Source: Cytophagales bacterium (lineage in GTDB: Bacteria; Bacteroidota; Bacteroidia; Cytophagales; Cyclobacteriaceae). From it: a stretch of 64,000 nucleotides of DNA. Each line of letters starts with the position of its first letter. The first letter of the stretch is position 1. Below the pieces are notes generated by a model. The model was not told the origin of the DNA and did not search any database. It worked only from the letters and a program-made list of their open reading frames with translations. The DNA lies in the NCBI GenBank assembly GCA_017303805.1, contig JAFLBQ010000009.1, positions 49,810-113,809 on the forward strand, in the 5' to 3' direction. This document shows, piece after piece, positions 1-8,448 of the stretch. Made by a program: the position numbers and the translations under genes.

Positions 1-743
1 CGATCTTTTAGCAACGCATCAGAATTTCCTAAGTCGGTAGGCAAACTTTCAGTAAGCGCATACATTCCCCGCAGGTCTTTATCGAGGTACAAAGCAAGTA
101 AGTCGGCCTGGGTTTGTGCGGCCAGCTCTTTTTGCGCTACATATTTTACCAATTGCCGCGCCTGCTCCTCAATAGAAAATGAGTTATAGAGTAAGTCAAT
201 TTGTTCTTCCTGTGTTTCCAATGGAGTTACTTCTTTTTTATACATCTTTCCTGTGGCTGCATAAAAATAATCCATGGGTAAACCCGGATATTTTGCCAGT
301 ATCTCGGCATTGCGCTGCTGGGCGTAAACCAATGTCATCATAACCATTATCGAAACCGGTTTAAACTGATCTAATTGCGTTAAAGAAACACCCATCAGTT
401 TCTCCAGTTCTGCAGATACCAAGTTGAATTCTTCAACACTAATTAAACTAGAAATTTTCTGGTCGGGCATCAGGGCCATCATACCCAACTGTTGCAGGCG
501 CGAAGAGTCGATGACCATTTCTACCACCACTCCTTTAGCTTGTTTAAAGGGTTCTTTTATTTCCGGGGTTGTCGTCAAAAACTTATGCGTAAGCAAATGG
601 TAGGTACCAAACAGGTACGATGGCTCCCTCAGGCCTTTGCCGGTAATCTTCCACAAAAGAGCTTTTTCGGATTGCGCAAAGAGGGTATTGCCAAGAAGAA
701 GAAACAGTACAACAAAGTATGCAGGGCGAAATAGTTTTTTCAT
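1..743 (-). CDS. TraB/GumN family protein (C-terminus outside window)
   Basis: The gene starts at an ATG at 741-743 and runs off the left edge, leaving about 247 codons. Residues 1-24 form a signal peptide ending LLLGNTLFAQ, so the protein is exported. It continues ALLWKITGKG, SYLFGTYHLLTHKF, the conserved N-terminal pattern of TraB/GumN proteins, where the 'GT-H' histidine is a putative metal or active-site residue. The family is thought to include metalloprotease-like proteins, but its biochemical role is poorly defined. There is no operon partner within the window. The family assignment is recognised from the motif; function is not inferred further. Confidence 0.85.
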   Translation of the reverse strand, partial: MKKLFRPAYFVVLFLLLGNTLFAQSEKALLWKITGKGLREPSYLFGTYHLLTHKFLTTTPEIKEPFKQAKGVVVEMVIDSSRLQQLGMMALMPDQKISSLISVEEFNLVSAELEKLMGVSLTQLDQFKPVSIMVMMTLVYAQQRNAEILAKYPGLPMDYFYAATGKMYKKEVTPLETQEEQIDLLYNSFSIEEQARQLVKYVAQKELAAQTQADLLALYLDKDLRGMYALTESLPTDLGNSDALLKD

Positions 744-861
744 AACCGTAAATTTTTTCAAATCAGTACCTGAAAGCGGGTAAAAATTACAAACAAAATT
801 TTTTTGTTGGTTTGAAATATTCGGCATGTTCAAGCTACTCATTAGAAAAATTACAAAAGGT

Positions 862-1128
862 ATGACAACCAACAAACGCCCGCTAAATCTTACTGCCGGT
901 TTTAACCGGTTTATGTATGGTCTTTTCGTGGTGTTAAGTATTTATTTCTGGGCTACCAACCAGTTTACAAGCGCCTTTACAAATTTAGGGCTAGCCTTAA
1001 TTTTCGATCCGTTTAAACAGGAGGTAAGCTGGCAGAACAGGCCACGCTATCAAAAAGTGTGGTTAATTGTTCATCTGATCGTTTTGTTTGGATTGGTTGG
1101 TTACACGATTTTAAAACGCCTGTTTTGA
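862..1128 (+). CDS. Small two-TM membrane protein, unknown function
   Basis: This 88-residue protein begins MTTNKRPLNL at the second in-frame ATG. A longer start at 826 would add 12 residues with no sign of being needed, and AAAAGG lies just upstream of 862. Two hydrophobic segments (about residues 16-43 and 63-84) flank a short loop ending KQEVSWQNRPRYQK, so a two-pass inner membrane protein is predicted. I do not recognise a named family. It stands alone, divergent from the TraB gene and 70 bases upstream of the SRPBCC gene. Confidence 0.6.
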   Translation: MTTNKRPLNLTAGFNRFMYGLFVVLSIYFWATNQFTSAFTNLGLALIFDPFKQEVSWQNRPRYQKVWLIVHLIVLFGLVGYTILKRLF

Positions 1129-1170
1129 AAACCTAAACATTTGTTAAGCATGCCTTTGTTCCAATGCCGA

Positions 1171-1178
1171 TAAGTTTG
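1171..1178 (+). promoter_or_regulatory. Putative -7 promoter element
   Basis: TAAGTTTG matches the Bacteroidota -7 consensus TAnnTTTG and lies 22 bases before the ATG of the SRPBCC gene at 1201. No TTG stands at the usual 19-base spacing upstream, so only half of the promoter is supported. Confidence 0.4.
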
Positions 1179-1200
1179 AAAAAACTTAAAAGCATTTAAC

Positions 1201-1761
1201 ATGAAAACAATTATTGTAGTTAGTATGTGCCTCTTCGCAGGCTGGGCTGAGGCGCAGGATACCTCCATTCACTGGCCCGACAAGTATAACCCGGCCACCA
1301 GTAAGTTTTACGTTCATAACGAAATTGAAATAGCCGCTTCGCCCGAGCGAATCTGGTCTATCCTGCTGGATGCAGAGGCCTGGCCCAAATGGTACAAAGG
1401 CGCACAGGATGTGCGCATGGTAAAAGGGGGAGGCCCTACGTTGAGTGAAAATTCTGTTTTCGAATGGAAAACTATGGGAATGCAGTTTGAATCCACCATT
1501 CAGGAATTTGAAGCCAACCAACGTTTAAGCTGGGAATCAAAAAAGAAAAGCATTCAAGGGTACCATGCCTGGCTTATTATACCGATACCAGGCGGGTGTC
1601 GTGTTATTACAGACGAGTCGCAAAACGGCTGGCTTACATTTTTTGAAAAGACATTTCAGGGTAAGAAATTAAAACGATTACACGATGTGTGGCTTAGTGA
1701 GTTGAAGAAAAGAGCGGAAGCAAGTGGAGTAACCAGTTACTCCACTTGCTTCCAGTATTGA
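1201..1761 (+). CDS. SRPBCC (START/Bet v1-like) family protein, exported
   Basis: This 186-residue protein has an N-terminal signal peptide (about 18 residues, ending WAEAQ). The SRPBCC helix-grip fold follows: the strand EIEIAASPERIWSILLDAEAWPKWY is the usual opening of polyketide-cyclase/dehydrase-like proteins, and the C-terminal amphipathic helix (LKRLHDVWLSELKKRAE) closes the hydrophobic pocket. Such proteins bind small hydrophobic ligands; the ligand here is unknown. The last ten residues (GVTSYSTCFQ) are encoded by a perfect 18-bp inverted repeat that probably also serves as the terminator, so the tail is likely non-functional extension. It is convergent with the SDR gene one base away. 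Confidence 0.85.
   Translation: MKTIIVVSMCLFAGWAEAQDTSIHWPDKYNPATSKFYVHNEIEIAASPERIWSILLDAEAWPKWYKGAQDVRMVKGGGPTLSENSVFEWKTMGMQFESTIQEFEANQRLSWESKKKSIQGYHAWLIIPIPGGCRVITDESQNGWLTFFEKTFQGKKLKRLHDVWLSELKKRAEASGVTSYSTCFQY
1716..1753. terminator. Bidirectional hairpin at convergent gene ends
   Basis: A perfect 18-bp inverted repeat (arms 1716-1733 and 1736-1753, two-base centre) sits inside the 3' end of the SRPBCC gene and just beyond the stop of the minus-strand SDR gene. On the minus strand the stem is followed by a T-rich run (CTCTTTTCTTC), as in an intrinsic terminator. On the plus strand no T-run follows, so termination is better supported for the SDR operon. Confidence 0.65.
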
Positions 1762-1762
1762 C

Positions 1763-2554
1763 CTACTTCCTTTGCGTACGCTGGCTGGCCAGGTTCTTTT
1801 TAATTTTCATCATTAGCCTATCTGGCGTAACACGCGGCAGGTTAGAGATAAACCAATTGTTAAACCCAACTATTTTCTTGCCGCGGCCATTTAATAATAA
1901 ATTCACCCCGTAACGGGCAACAACCGCGGCATTGATCGGCTGGTTTGCTTTGTAGGCATTCGTATTCCACATGGCTTCGGTATTGAAGCCTGTATCCACC
2001 GGCCCCGGACACAGGGTAGTAACGGTTATGCCGCTGCCATCCAGTTCGGCCGCCAGCGTTTCGGAAAATGAAAGAATAAAAGATTTAGTGGCCGAATAAA
2101 CGGTGTAATATGGAAAGGGCAAAAACGAAAGCAAAGAGGCCACGTTCATAATTTTCCCTTCTTTTTGGATTAGCATATCCTGTAGGCAAAGTTTTGTAAG
2201 AGTTACAACCGATCCAATGTTTAGCTGAATCATCTTCAATTCCTCATCTAAATCGGTATCTGTAAAGTTTCCGTACACTCCGCTCCCGGCATTGTTAATC
2301 AACATGTTTACTTTAAGGTTTTGAGCTTTTAATTCATGGTAGAGAGATTGAGCCCCGTCCACAGTTGCGAGATCCTTTTGAAAAATTTTTATGGAAACTC
2401 CATTTAAACTTTCCAATTTGGCTTTAGCAGCACTGAGTTTTTGCAAACTCCGGGCAACAAGAATCAAATTGTATTTTTGAGCAGCAAGCAGTCTGGCCAT
2501 TTCGTAACCAATACCTGTAGAGGCACCGGTTATAAGTATGTATTTTGTTGACAT
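1763..2554 (-). CDS. Short-chain dehydrogenase/reductase (SDR)
   Basis: This 263-residue classical SDR has a Rossmann nucleotide-binding motif TGASTGIG near residue 10, NNAG near residue 88, and the catalytic YxxxK pair in YSATK near residue 154 with the serine in NVASLLSF upstream. SDRs of this shape use NAD(P)H to interconvert alcohols and carbonyls. The basic C-terminus (MMKIKKNLASQRTQRK) resembles the DltE-like or membrane-associated subgroup. The substrate cannot be told. It directly follows the DUF2141 gene with no gap, so the two are almost certainly co-transcribed. Confidence 0.9.
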   Translation of the reverse strand: MSTKYILITGASTGIGYEMARLLAAQKYNLILVARSLQKLSAAKAKLESLNGVSIKIFQKDLATVDGAQSLYHELKAQNLKVNMLINNAGSGVYGNFTDTDLDEELKMIQLNIGSVVTLTKLCLQDMLIQKEGKIMNVASLLSFLPFPYYTVYSATKSFILSFSETLAAELDGSGITVTTLCPGPVDTGFNTEAMWNTNAYKANQPINAAVVARYGVNLLLNGRGKKIVGFNNWFISNLPRVTPDRLMMKIKKNLASQRTQRK

Positions 2555-2977
2555 TTAGCGTAGGGTTATGTTTAGCTGTAATTTTTCTTTATCTATTACC
2601 GTAAAACTTGCTTCCGAGAAATCCGGTGGTCCCATTCTTATTTTGGCATTATTGGAAAATCCTACTGGTTCCTGCGGCATGCCTATAAAATTGGTTTCAA
2701 GGGTTCCATTTTTATTGATATCTTGATACACAGCAATAGCATAAGTGCCCAATGGAACATCTTCAATAACTACCTCCATGTTTGAAACAGTAACGGGAAA
2801 TTTGTAGTTGCGAAGTTGTTTGCCCTGCTTTGGAAAATTTTCTTTTGTAAAAAGCCCAATGGAGATTTCTCCGCTTTTCTCACTTTGAATGTTGGATAAT
2901 TTTAGAACCACTATCCCTTTCTGCGCTGAGGTACTTATGCACCACAGCAGCGCTGCACATGTAATTAGAGTTTTCAT
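2555..2977 (-). CDS. DUF2141 domain protein, exported
   Basis: This 140-residue protein carries a cleavable signal peptide (MKTLITCAALLWCISTSAQ). The rest matches the DUF2141 pattern: a beta-rich domain with the hallmark AVYQDINKNGTLETNFIGMP, where D-N-NG-L-N resembles a calcium-binding-like turn, then PxEPxGFSNNA. The function of the family is unknown; it is common in Bacteroidota and proteobacterial periplasm. It is the first gene of a two-gene operon with the SDR gene, whose start codon abuts its stop codon. Confidence 0.85.
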   Translation of the reverse strand: MKTLITCAALLWCISTSAQKGIVVLKLSNIQSEKSGEISIGLFTKENFPKQGKQLRNYKFPVTVSNMEVVIEDVPLGTYAIAVYQDINKNGTLETNFIGMPQEPVGFSNNAKIRMGPPDFSEASFTVIDKEKLQLNITLR

Positions 2978-3084
2978 AGTATTTTTCTTTTAGTAGTTCA
3001 AACCTACTAGGGTTGAGCCACCGCCAACGTTAACATTTGTTATAATTTAGACAAAGAATCTCAATCAATGGCGCAAGACCTGGT

Positions 3085-3660
3085 TCAGAGCGAATTTTTT
3101 AGCCGGCTCAAGTGTACCGGACTTACACCCAGGTAGGAGGCGATCATGTGCTGCGGAACCCTATTATGGATATTGGGAAATATTCTGGTAATATTTTCGT
3201 ACCGTTGAGCAGGGGTAAACAAGTATTGATTTTTGAGGCGGCTGTCGAAATAGATGAAGTAATATTCGGCAATCAATCTGCCTAACTTATCACCTTGCTG
3301 CAGGTGGGAATAACCCCAGTCAATCGCTACCCGCGGCATTACAACCACCTGTGTTAACTCTAACGCCTGAATTCCATTTGTCGCAGGCGTTTTCATCATG
3401 AAGCTGGTATAGTCGCATATGAATTGGTACTCAGTGGAGAAATGAATGGTGTGTTCTACCCCGGCCCCATCGGTTATCAAACTGCGGGTAAGCCCTTTCG
3501 TAATAAAAAAGATTTCGTTTGCAGCACTTCCCTGTTCACTTAAAAATTCTTTTGATCGAAAGGTTCTCTCTGTGCACAACTCAAAAAAGTCTTCCATCTC
3601 CGCATCAGAGATTTTAATCATCTGTCGAATGGCTTCACCTAAAATATTGAAAGACGGCAT
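3085..3660 (-). CDS. Crp/Fnr-family transcriptional regulator
   Basis: This 191-residue protein (start at MPSFNILGEA; an upstream start would add 12 hydrophobic residues unlike the family) has an N-terminal cyclic-nucleotide-binding-like barrel (RSKEFLSEQGSAANEIFFIT then G-TRS near residue 57). A C-terminal helix-turn-helix follows (PQHMIASYLGVSPVHLSRLK). The cyclic-nucleotide pocket lacks the arginine-rich motif of true CRP, as is usual for the Bacteroidota subfamily, so the ligand is unknown. It is monocistronic; its targets are not evident, although the small stress-type membrane genes next to it are plausible. Confidence 0.88.
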   Translation of the reverse strand: MPSFNILGEAIRQMIKISDAEMEDFFELCTERTFRSKEFLSEQGSAANEIFFITKGLTRSLITDGAGVEHTIHFSTEYQFICDYTSFMMKTPATNGIQALELTQVVVMPRVAIDWGYSHLQQGDKLGRLIAEYYFIYFDSRLKNQYLFTPAQRYENITRIFPNIHNRVPQHMIASYLGVSPVHLSRLKNSL

Positions 3661-3692
3661 GATTGCTATTAACAGCAGCCACTCAAATTGGT

Positions 3693-3726
3693 TCAAAAAA
3701 AAAGCTGCCCTTTCTAGAGCAGCTTT
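3693..3726 (-). terminator. Intrinsic terminator of the small membrane gene
   Basis: Read on the minus strand, the 8-bp stem AAAGCTGC/GCAGCTTT (arms 3719-3726 and 3701-3708, ten-base loop) is followed by an uninterrupted T-run. It lies 24 bases after the stop of the 50-residue membrane protein and just before the Crp-type regulator's start region. Confidence 0.8.
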
Positions 3727-3749
3727 CCGGTTGGTTGAGTTTTTTTAGG

Positions 3750-3902
3750 TTACGCCTTTCGCCCTCGTATTAATTGAAGTAGGAGCGAGATTACAGCAAA
3801 TACCAACAAGAGGTGAATTAACTGGCCGGCACTGTACACAAAAGCGCCCAACAGCCATCCTATAATCAGGATAACCGCAATAAGATACAATAGATTGCTC
3901 AT
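3750..3902 (-). CDS. lmo0937-family small membrane protein
   Basis: A 50-residue product, MSNLLYLIAVILIIGWLLGA through RGRKA, is encoded between an ATG at 3900-3902 and TAA at 3750-3752. It has two hydrophobic helices separated by a short YSAGQ turn and a basic C-terminus, the exact layout of the lmo0937 (DUF5670) family, small membrane proteins often seen near stress genes. A strong intrinsic terminator follows. It is co-directional with, and 27 bases downstream of, the beta-barrel gene, so the two may be co-transcribed. Confidence 0.85.
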   Translation of the reverse strand: MSNLLYLIAVILIIGWLLGAFVYSAGQLIHLLLVFAVISLLLQLIRGRKA

Positions 3903-3929
3903 GGTGATTTTGGATTTTTGGTTTTTAAA

Positions 3930-4571
3930 TTATTTACTGCTTAGAGGAAAAGCGATGTACAGCTGCGCCAGCGAGTTTTTGGAATCGCCCAGCACATTAC
4001 GCGCTCCACTACTTTTGGCTACTTGTTGCAGCCCTAAATTATAGCGCGCGCCAAGCTGCACTCCGCCCAGGTTAAAGCCGAGGCCCCCGGTAAGGCCGTA
4101 GTCCAGCGTTTGAAAATTGTCCCGATCCAGGTCGTCAAACCAGTTGCCCAGGTCGCCTTCACTTTTAATGTTGGCATTAAGCAAATACCCTCCATAAACC
4201 CCGGCTTGTAGTTCTACTGTTTTGCCAAGTTTAAACACGGCCAGCACAGGAATGTCCAGGTAATTAAGGTTGAACTTTGTTCGCTGGTTAAAGAACCCGT
4301 CCGAAATTATTTCGGTACCGCGCGTAGAGTAATTTAATTCGGGCTGTATGGCAAAGAATTCTGTGATGTAGGCGCGGCTGTACAATCCGGCATTAAAACC
4401 CAGCCGGGCATCTTTATCATCAATTTTTTCAACATAAAAATTACTAAGGTTCAAACCGCCCTTAATCCCAAATTCAGATTTTGATTGAGCTTTTGCCGGT
4501 CCACCTAATAGTAGAAGAAGGTACGCGAAGCCCAAACTCATCCATAAATTGTTTTTCGATTTCGTGTTCAT
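3930..4571 (-). CDS. Outer membrane beta-barrel (porin-like) protein
   Basis: This 213-residue protein has a long signal peptide ending GGPAKAQ near residue 29. The mature part begins SEFGIKGGLNLSNFYV and alternates strands with F/Y-rich ends: FAIQPELNYSTRGTE, LNYLDIPVLAVFKLG, VELQAGVYGGYLL. This is the PorT-like/OMP_b-brl_2 pattern of small eight-stranded outer membrane barrels in Bacteroidota. The final LAQLYIAFPL is the terminal strand. No specific role can be assigned. It is probably first in a short transcript with the lmo0937-like gene. Confidence 0.85.
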   Translation of the reverse strand: MNTKSKNNLWMSLGFAYLLLLLGGPAKAQSKSEFGIKGGLNLSNFYVEKIDDKDARLGFNAGLYSRAYITEFFAIQPELNYSTRGTEIISDGFFNQRTKFNLNYLDIPVLAVFKLGKTVELQAGVYGGYLLNANIKSEGDLGNWFDDLDRDNFQTLDYGLTGGLGFNLGGVQLGARYNLGLQQVAKSSGARNVLGDSKNSLAQLYIAFPLSSK

Positions 4572-4889
4572 GGTTTTGAATTTTTAGTTTTTAGAATTTT
4601 GATTCAGGTAAAGAAAAGGGTGTGCCAGCGCAGTCGCCATTTAGCAAAACCAGCTAAAGCGGGTTGTTTTTTAATTCAAAGAGCTCTTGGGCCGCCTAAG
4701 GCAATGGGTTTTTCTGTGGCCACCTGTAGAAATTTGCCACAACCTGTGGCGAGAAATCTACTTCGGGTTCTTAAGGAATCATCAAAAACCGACAAAAACA
4801 GCGTAAAATAACCTGTTGCCAATTCTGGTATTGTTTTAACACTTAGGGGGGGTGTAGGTAATTATTTCTGTAACTAAAACACTACAACC
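4572..4889. other. Intergenic region with an orphan terminator-like hairpin
   Basis: This 318-base gap between two divergent genes holds no credible coding region. An AT-rich run of TTTTTAG/TTTTGAA words lies at 4574-4602. On the plus strand, the stem AACCAGC/GCGGGTT (4648-4654 and 4659-4665, TAAA loop) is followed by six T residues (4667-4672). That resembles an intrinsic terminator with no gene in front of it. A G-run of seven lies just before 4850. A small RNA ending near 4672 is possible but unproven. Confidence 0.3.
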
Positions 4890-5153
4890 ATGAACACAAC
4901 AGTAAAAGTACTTGGCGGCATTTGCCTGGGCGCACTTGCCGGAACTATTGCCGGAGTTTTAATGGCACCTGCTTCGGGCAAAGAAACGCGCAAGCAGGTG
5001 AGAGAAAAAGCAGGCGAACTGACAGACGAAATGAAGAGCGCTGTTAGCGATTATGTGAACCAGGCATTGCGGGGTTATAATAAAAAGGTAGATGCCTATG
5101 CCGAAAACGGCAAGCATGCTATCGAAAGCATAAAACATGCTATTAAGGCGTAA
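4890..5153 (+). CDS. YtxH domain-containing protein
   Basis: This 87-residue protein has an N-terminal glycine/alanine-rich hydrophobic helix (VLGGICLGALAGTIAGVLMAP), then SGKETRKQVREKA and a long amphipathic helix. This is the standard YtxH layout, a general-stress-associated membrane-anchored family. It lies 35 bases before a gene for a coiled-coil lipoprotein and is probably co-transcribed with it, ending at the terminator at 5632. The precise function of YtxH proteins is unknown. Confidence 0.88.
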   Translation: MNTTVKVLGGICLGALAGTIAGVLMAPASGKETRKQVREKAGELTDEMKSAVSDYVNQALRGYNKKVDAYAENGKHAIESIKHAIKA

Positions 5154-5188
5154 GCCTAATCTATTGTGGTACCTTAACTAACAGAGTT

Positions 5189-5602
5189 ATGAAAAATTTT
5201 GTGAGTATATTTTTGTTGATGCTCCTAATGGGAACATTGGTAGCCTTTGCCATCTCGTGCAGCCCGCCTCAAAACGACAAAGCAAGGCTGGAGCGCGATA
5301 TTAAGGCCGAGAAGGAAAAGATAGCTCGCAACCTGAGCGAATTGCGTGATAATATAAATCAGCAATTGGATAAGATTGACCGCGAGCTTGACCATGCAAC
5401 CGACAAAGCCAAAGAGCGATTGAACGAGGCGAAAGCCGAGCTGGAACAAGACCGCAATGCGGTAGAAAAAGCCATGGACGATGTGAAGAATGCAACCGAA
5501 GAAACCTGGGAAGAAATTCGCAACGGCACCGAAAAGGCTTATGCCAAAGTGGAACAAAAAGTAAAATCGGCCACCGATAGCATTGCCGAATTGTTTGAGT
5601 AG
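5189..5602 (+). CDS. Coiled-coil lipoprotein
   Basis: This 137-residue protein has a hydrophobic leader and a lipobox-like AFAISC, placing the lipidated cysteine near residue 24. The rest is almost wholly charged helix (KARLERDIKAEKEKIARNL, ELDHATDKAKERLNEAKAEL) with heptad-like spacing, ending KVKSATDSIAELFE. This looks like a periplasmic or outer membrane anchored coiled coil. I know no functional name for it. It follows the YtxH gene, and the shared terminator indicates a two-gene transcript of envelope or stress type. Confidence 0.75.
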   Translation: MKNFVSIFLLMLLMGTLVAFAISCSPPQNDKARLERDIKAEKEKIARNLSELRDNINQQLDKIDRELDHATDKAKERLNEAKAELEQDRNAVEKAMDDVKNATEETWEEIRNGTEKAYAKVEQKVKSATDSIAELFE

Positions 5603-5631
5603 AAAGCGTTGATAGGAGTTTAGGTTAGGGT

Positions 5632-5676
5632 GTCTCCCGCGTTAGTAAGAATTGAAAGCGCGGGAGACTTTTTTTT
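5632..5676 (+). terminator. Strong intrinsic terminator
   Basis: A perfect 10-bp stem GTCTCCCGCG/CGCGGGAGAC (5632-5641 and 5659-5668) with a 17-base loop is followed by eight T residues. It ends the YtxH/coiled-coil lipoprotein transcript about 70 bases before mutS. Confidence 0.9.
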
Positions 5677-5747
5677 ATTACCCTCTGGCATGCTAGCGCC
5701 CGTGCCGGACTACTGCGCATTTATACTTTTTCTTTATTTTGCCGGCT

Positions 5748-8351
5748 ATGGCAGGAGCAGGCGCAATGGACACCCCGTTAATGAAACAGTACAGTGCCAT
5801 CAAGGCGAAGTACCCCGGGGCGCTTTTGCTTTTTCGTGTGGGCGATTTTTACGAAACCTTTGGCGAGGACGCAATCAAAGCAGCTAAAGTGCTGGATATA
5901 ACCCTAACCAAACGCGGCAACGGATCGGCTTCCGAAATTGAACTCGCTGGTTTTCCGCATCATGCACTCGATACCTACTTACCCAAACTGGTTCGGGCCG
6001 GCAATCGCGTGGCTATTTGCGACCAACTGGAAGACCCGCGCTTTGTAAAAGGCATTGTTAAACGGGGTGTTACCGAGTTGGTAACTCCGGGGGTTTCGTT
6101 TAACGATAATGTGCTGGAGCGTAAGCACAATAATTTTCTGGCTTCCATTCAAGTTGGTAAAACCTTTTTAGGGGTTGCTTTTCTGGATATAAGTACAGGC
6201 GAATTTTACGCGGCCCAGGGGCCCGACCTCTATATTTATAAACTCATTCAAAGTTTTGCACCAGCCGAAATCATTTACAGCAAAGCCCACCGCGAAAAAT
6301 TTGAAATGCAATTTGGTGAAGAGTATGCCACGTTTGCGCTTGACGATTGGGTGTATGCTTTTGATTTCGGGAACGAAAAGCTGATTCAACAATTTAAAAC
6401 CAATTCGCTTAAAGGCTTTGGTATTGATGGGATGAATGAAGCCATTATTGCGGCTGGCGCTATTCTGCATTACCTCGAAGCTACCGAACACAAAGACACG
6501 CAGCACATTGCGGCCATCGCGCGCATCGATGAAGATAAATACGTGTGGCTTGATAAGTTTACTATTCGCAACCTGGAATTAGTAAGTTCTTCCAACGATG
6601 GCGGGGTATCGCTGTTGGAGGTGCTCGATAAAACGGTTACCCCGATGGGTTCGCGCAACCTGCGCAAGTGGCTCTTGCTTCCGCTAAAAGAGAAACAAGT
6701 GATTGACGAACGACTGCAGGTGGTAGAGCAGTTTTATACCGACCGGGATTTTGCGGAAAGAATGTTAGAGCACTTGCAGCAGATTACAGATCTGGAGCGC
6801 TTGATTTCTAAAGTGGCCGTTGGCCGCATTAATCCGCGCGAGTTGCTTCAACTTAAGCGATCGCTCAAGGCGATTGTTCCAATTAAGGATGAACTGGAGA
6901 AGTCAACTTCCGTGGAGCTAAAGAAACTGGGCGACCAACTCAGCAAGTGCGAATTTCTTTTGGATAAGATTGAGCGCGAACTGAAAGACGATGCTCCCAT
7001 GCTGATTCATCAAGGCGGTATTATTAAAGAAGGTGTGGATGCTGAATTGGATGAGCTTCGCGCCATTGCTTTTTCTGGTAAGGACTATTTGTTGCAGATA
7101 CAAAAGCGAGAAGTGGAGCGCACTGGTATCAACTCGCTTAAGATTTCGTACAATAAAGTATTTGGATATTATTTAGAAGTAAGCAATGCCAATAAGGATA
7201 AAGTGGCGGCCGATTGGATTCGCAAGCAAACGCTGGTAAATGCGGAACGCTACATTACGGAAGAACTAAAAGTATATGAAGAGAAAATTCTTCATGCCGA
7301 AGAAAAGCTGTTAGTAATTGAGCAACGCTTGTTTACCGGCCTGGTGCGTCATGCTGCCGACTTCATTGTGCAGATTCAACAAAATGCACGCGTAATTGCT
7401 GCGTTGGATTGCCTGGTGGCTTTTGCCGAGATAGCACGTGCCAACCAGTACAGCAAGCCCGAAATCAGCGAAAGCAAACGACTGGCTATTAAGGCTGGGC
7501 GCCACCCGGTAATTGAAAAGCAATTGCCGGTAGGCGAGAGTTATGTACCCAACGATATTTACCTCGACAACGAGACGCAACAAATCCTGGTTATTACCGG
7601 GCCCAACATGGCGGGTAAATCGGCTTTGCTCAGGCAAACGGCATTGATTGTAGTAATGGCCCAGATGGGGAGTTACATTCCTGCCGAAGCGGCAACGATT
7701 GGGATAATCGATAAAGTATTTACGCGCGTAGGCGCGAGCGATAATTTATCGCGGGGCGAATCTACGTTTATGGTGGAGATGACGGAAACCGCAAGTATCC
7801 TCAACAACCTGAGCGACCGCAGTTTGATCTTGATGGATGAAATTGGCCGCGGCACTTCCACGTACGATGGTGTTTCCATTGCCTGGTCGATTGTAGAGTA
7901 CTTGCATAATCACAAAGACTTTAAAGCGAAAACCTTATTTGCCACCCACTACCACGAATTAAATCAGCTTACGGAAGATTTAGTGCGCGTGAAAAACTTT
8001 AATGTAAGCGTAAAAGAAGTGGGCGACAAAATCATCTTTATGCGCAAGCTGAAAGAAGGAGGTAGCGAACACAGCTTTGGAATTCATGTGGCGCAGTTGG
8101 CAGGTATGCCCAACAAAGTGGTGTTGCGCGCCAATGAGATTTTGCATTTTCTGGAAAAGGACAAACATAAGAACGAATCAAAAAAGAAATTTGACGAATT
8201 GCCCAAGGCAACGCAGCAAATGAGTTTGTTCGAGATTGATCCTAAGTCAAAAGCCATCCACGAGATGTTGGAGAAAATCGACATCAACACAATTAGCCCC
8301 CTGGAGGCGTTGCTGAAGCTGAACGAGATTTTGGGTGTACTCAAAAAGTGA
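5748..8351 (+). CDS. mutS: DNA mismatch repair protein MutS
   Basis: This 867-residue ATPase recognises base mismatches and loops and recruits MutL. The mismatch-contacting FxE motif is seen as FYETFGEDA near residue 40. The Walker A motif is [13 protein letters not shown] near residue 624. Walker B and the signature [16 protein letters not shown] follow near residue 700, and the ATPase switch histidine is in [11 protein letters not shown]. Length fits MutS (about 850-880) and not MutS2. The ATG at 5748 is chosen; an in-frame TTG nine bases upstream is less likely. It is monocistronic, with a terminator on each side. Confidence 0.98.
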   Translation: MAGAGAMDTPLMKQYSAIKAKYPGALLLFRVGDFYETFGEDAIKAAKVLDITLTKRGNGSASEIELAGFPHHALDTYLPKLVRAGNRVAICDQLEDPRFVKGIVKRGVTELVTPGVSFNDNVLERKHNNFLASIQVGKTFLGVAFLDISTGEFYAAQGPDLYIYKLIQSFAPAEIIYSKAHREKFEMQFGEEYATFALDDWVYAFDFGNEKLIQQFKTNSLKGFGIDGMNEAIIAAGAILHYLEATEHKDTQHIAAIARIDEDKYVWLDKFTIRNLELVSSSNDGGVSLLEVLDKTVTPMGSRNLRKWLLLPLKEKQVIDERLQVVEQFYTDRDFAERMLEHLQQITDLERLISKVAVGRINPRELLQLKRSLKAIVPIKDELEKSTSVELKKLGDQLSKCEFLLDKIERELKDDAPMLIHQGGIIKEGVDAELDELRAIAFSGKDYLLQIQKREVERTGINSLKISYNKVFGYYLEVSNANKDKVAADWIRKQTLVNAERYITEELKVYEEKILHAEEKLLVIEQRLFTGLVRHAADFIVQIQQNARVIAALDCLVAFAEIARANQYSKPEISESKRLAIKAGRHPVIEKQLPVGESYVPNDIYLDNETQQILVITGPNMAGKSALLRQTALIVVMAQMGSYIPAEAATIGIIDKVFTRVGASDNLSRGESTFMVEMTETASILNNLSDRSLILMDEIGRGTSTYDGVSIAWSIVEYLHNHKDFKAKTLFATHYHELNQLTEDLVRVKNFNVSVKEVGDKIIFMRKLKEGGSEHSFGIHVAQLAGMPNKVVLRANEILHFLEKDKHKNESKKKFDELPKATQQMSLFEIDPKSKAIHEMLEKIDINTISPLEALLKLNEILGVLKK

Positions 8352-8399
8352 AAACCTCAATTTTTAGCTTGAAAGCACATATTGAAGTTACAACTTTGT

Positions 8400-8421
8400 A
8401 AGTTACAATTATGTAACTTTT
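8400..8421. terminator. Hairpin between convergent mutS and LytTR genes
   Basis: A 7-bp stem AAGTTAC/GTAACTT (8400-8406 and 8413-8419) with a short loop is followed by TTAA. It lies between the mutS stop and the end of the minus-strand response regulator gene. The stem is AT-rich and the T-run is short, so it is a weak bidirectional terminator at best. Confidence 0.45.
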
Positions 8422-8448
8422 AACGAAGCATGGTGACTAACCCAAATT

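Noticed and set aside
4599-4811. A 70-codon open frame in the gap before the YtxH gene
   Set aside because: No ATG start, composition and residue pattern unlike a protein, and it runs through a terminator-like hairpin.
5630-5887. An 85-codon open frame overlapping the start of mutS
   Set aside because: It starts inside a strong intrinsic terminator and overlaps mutS in another frame.
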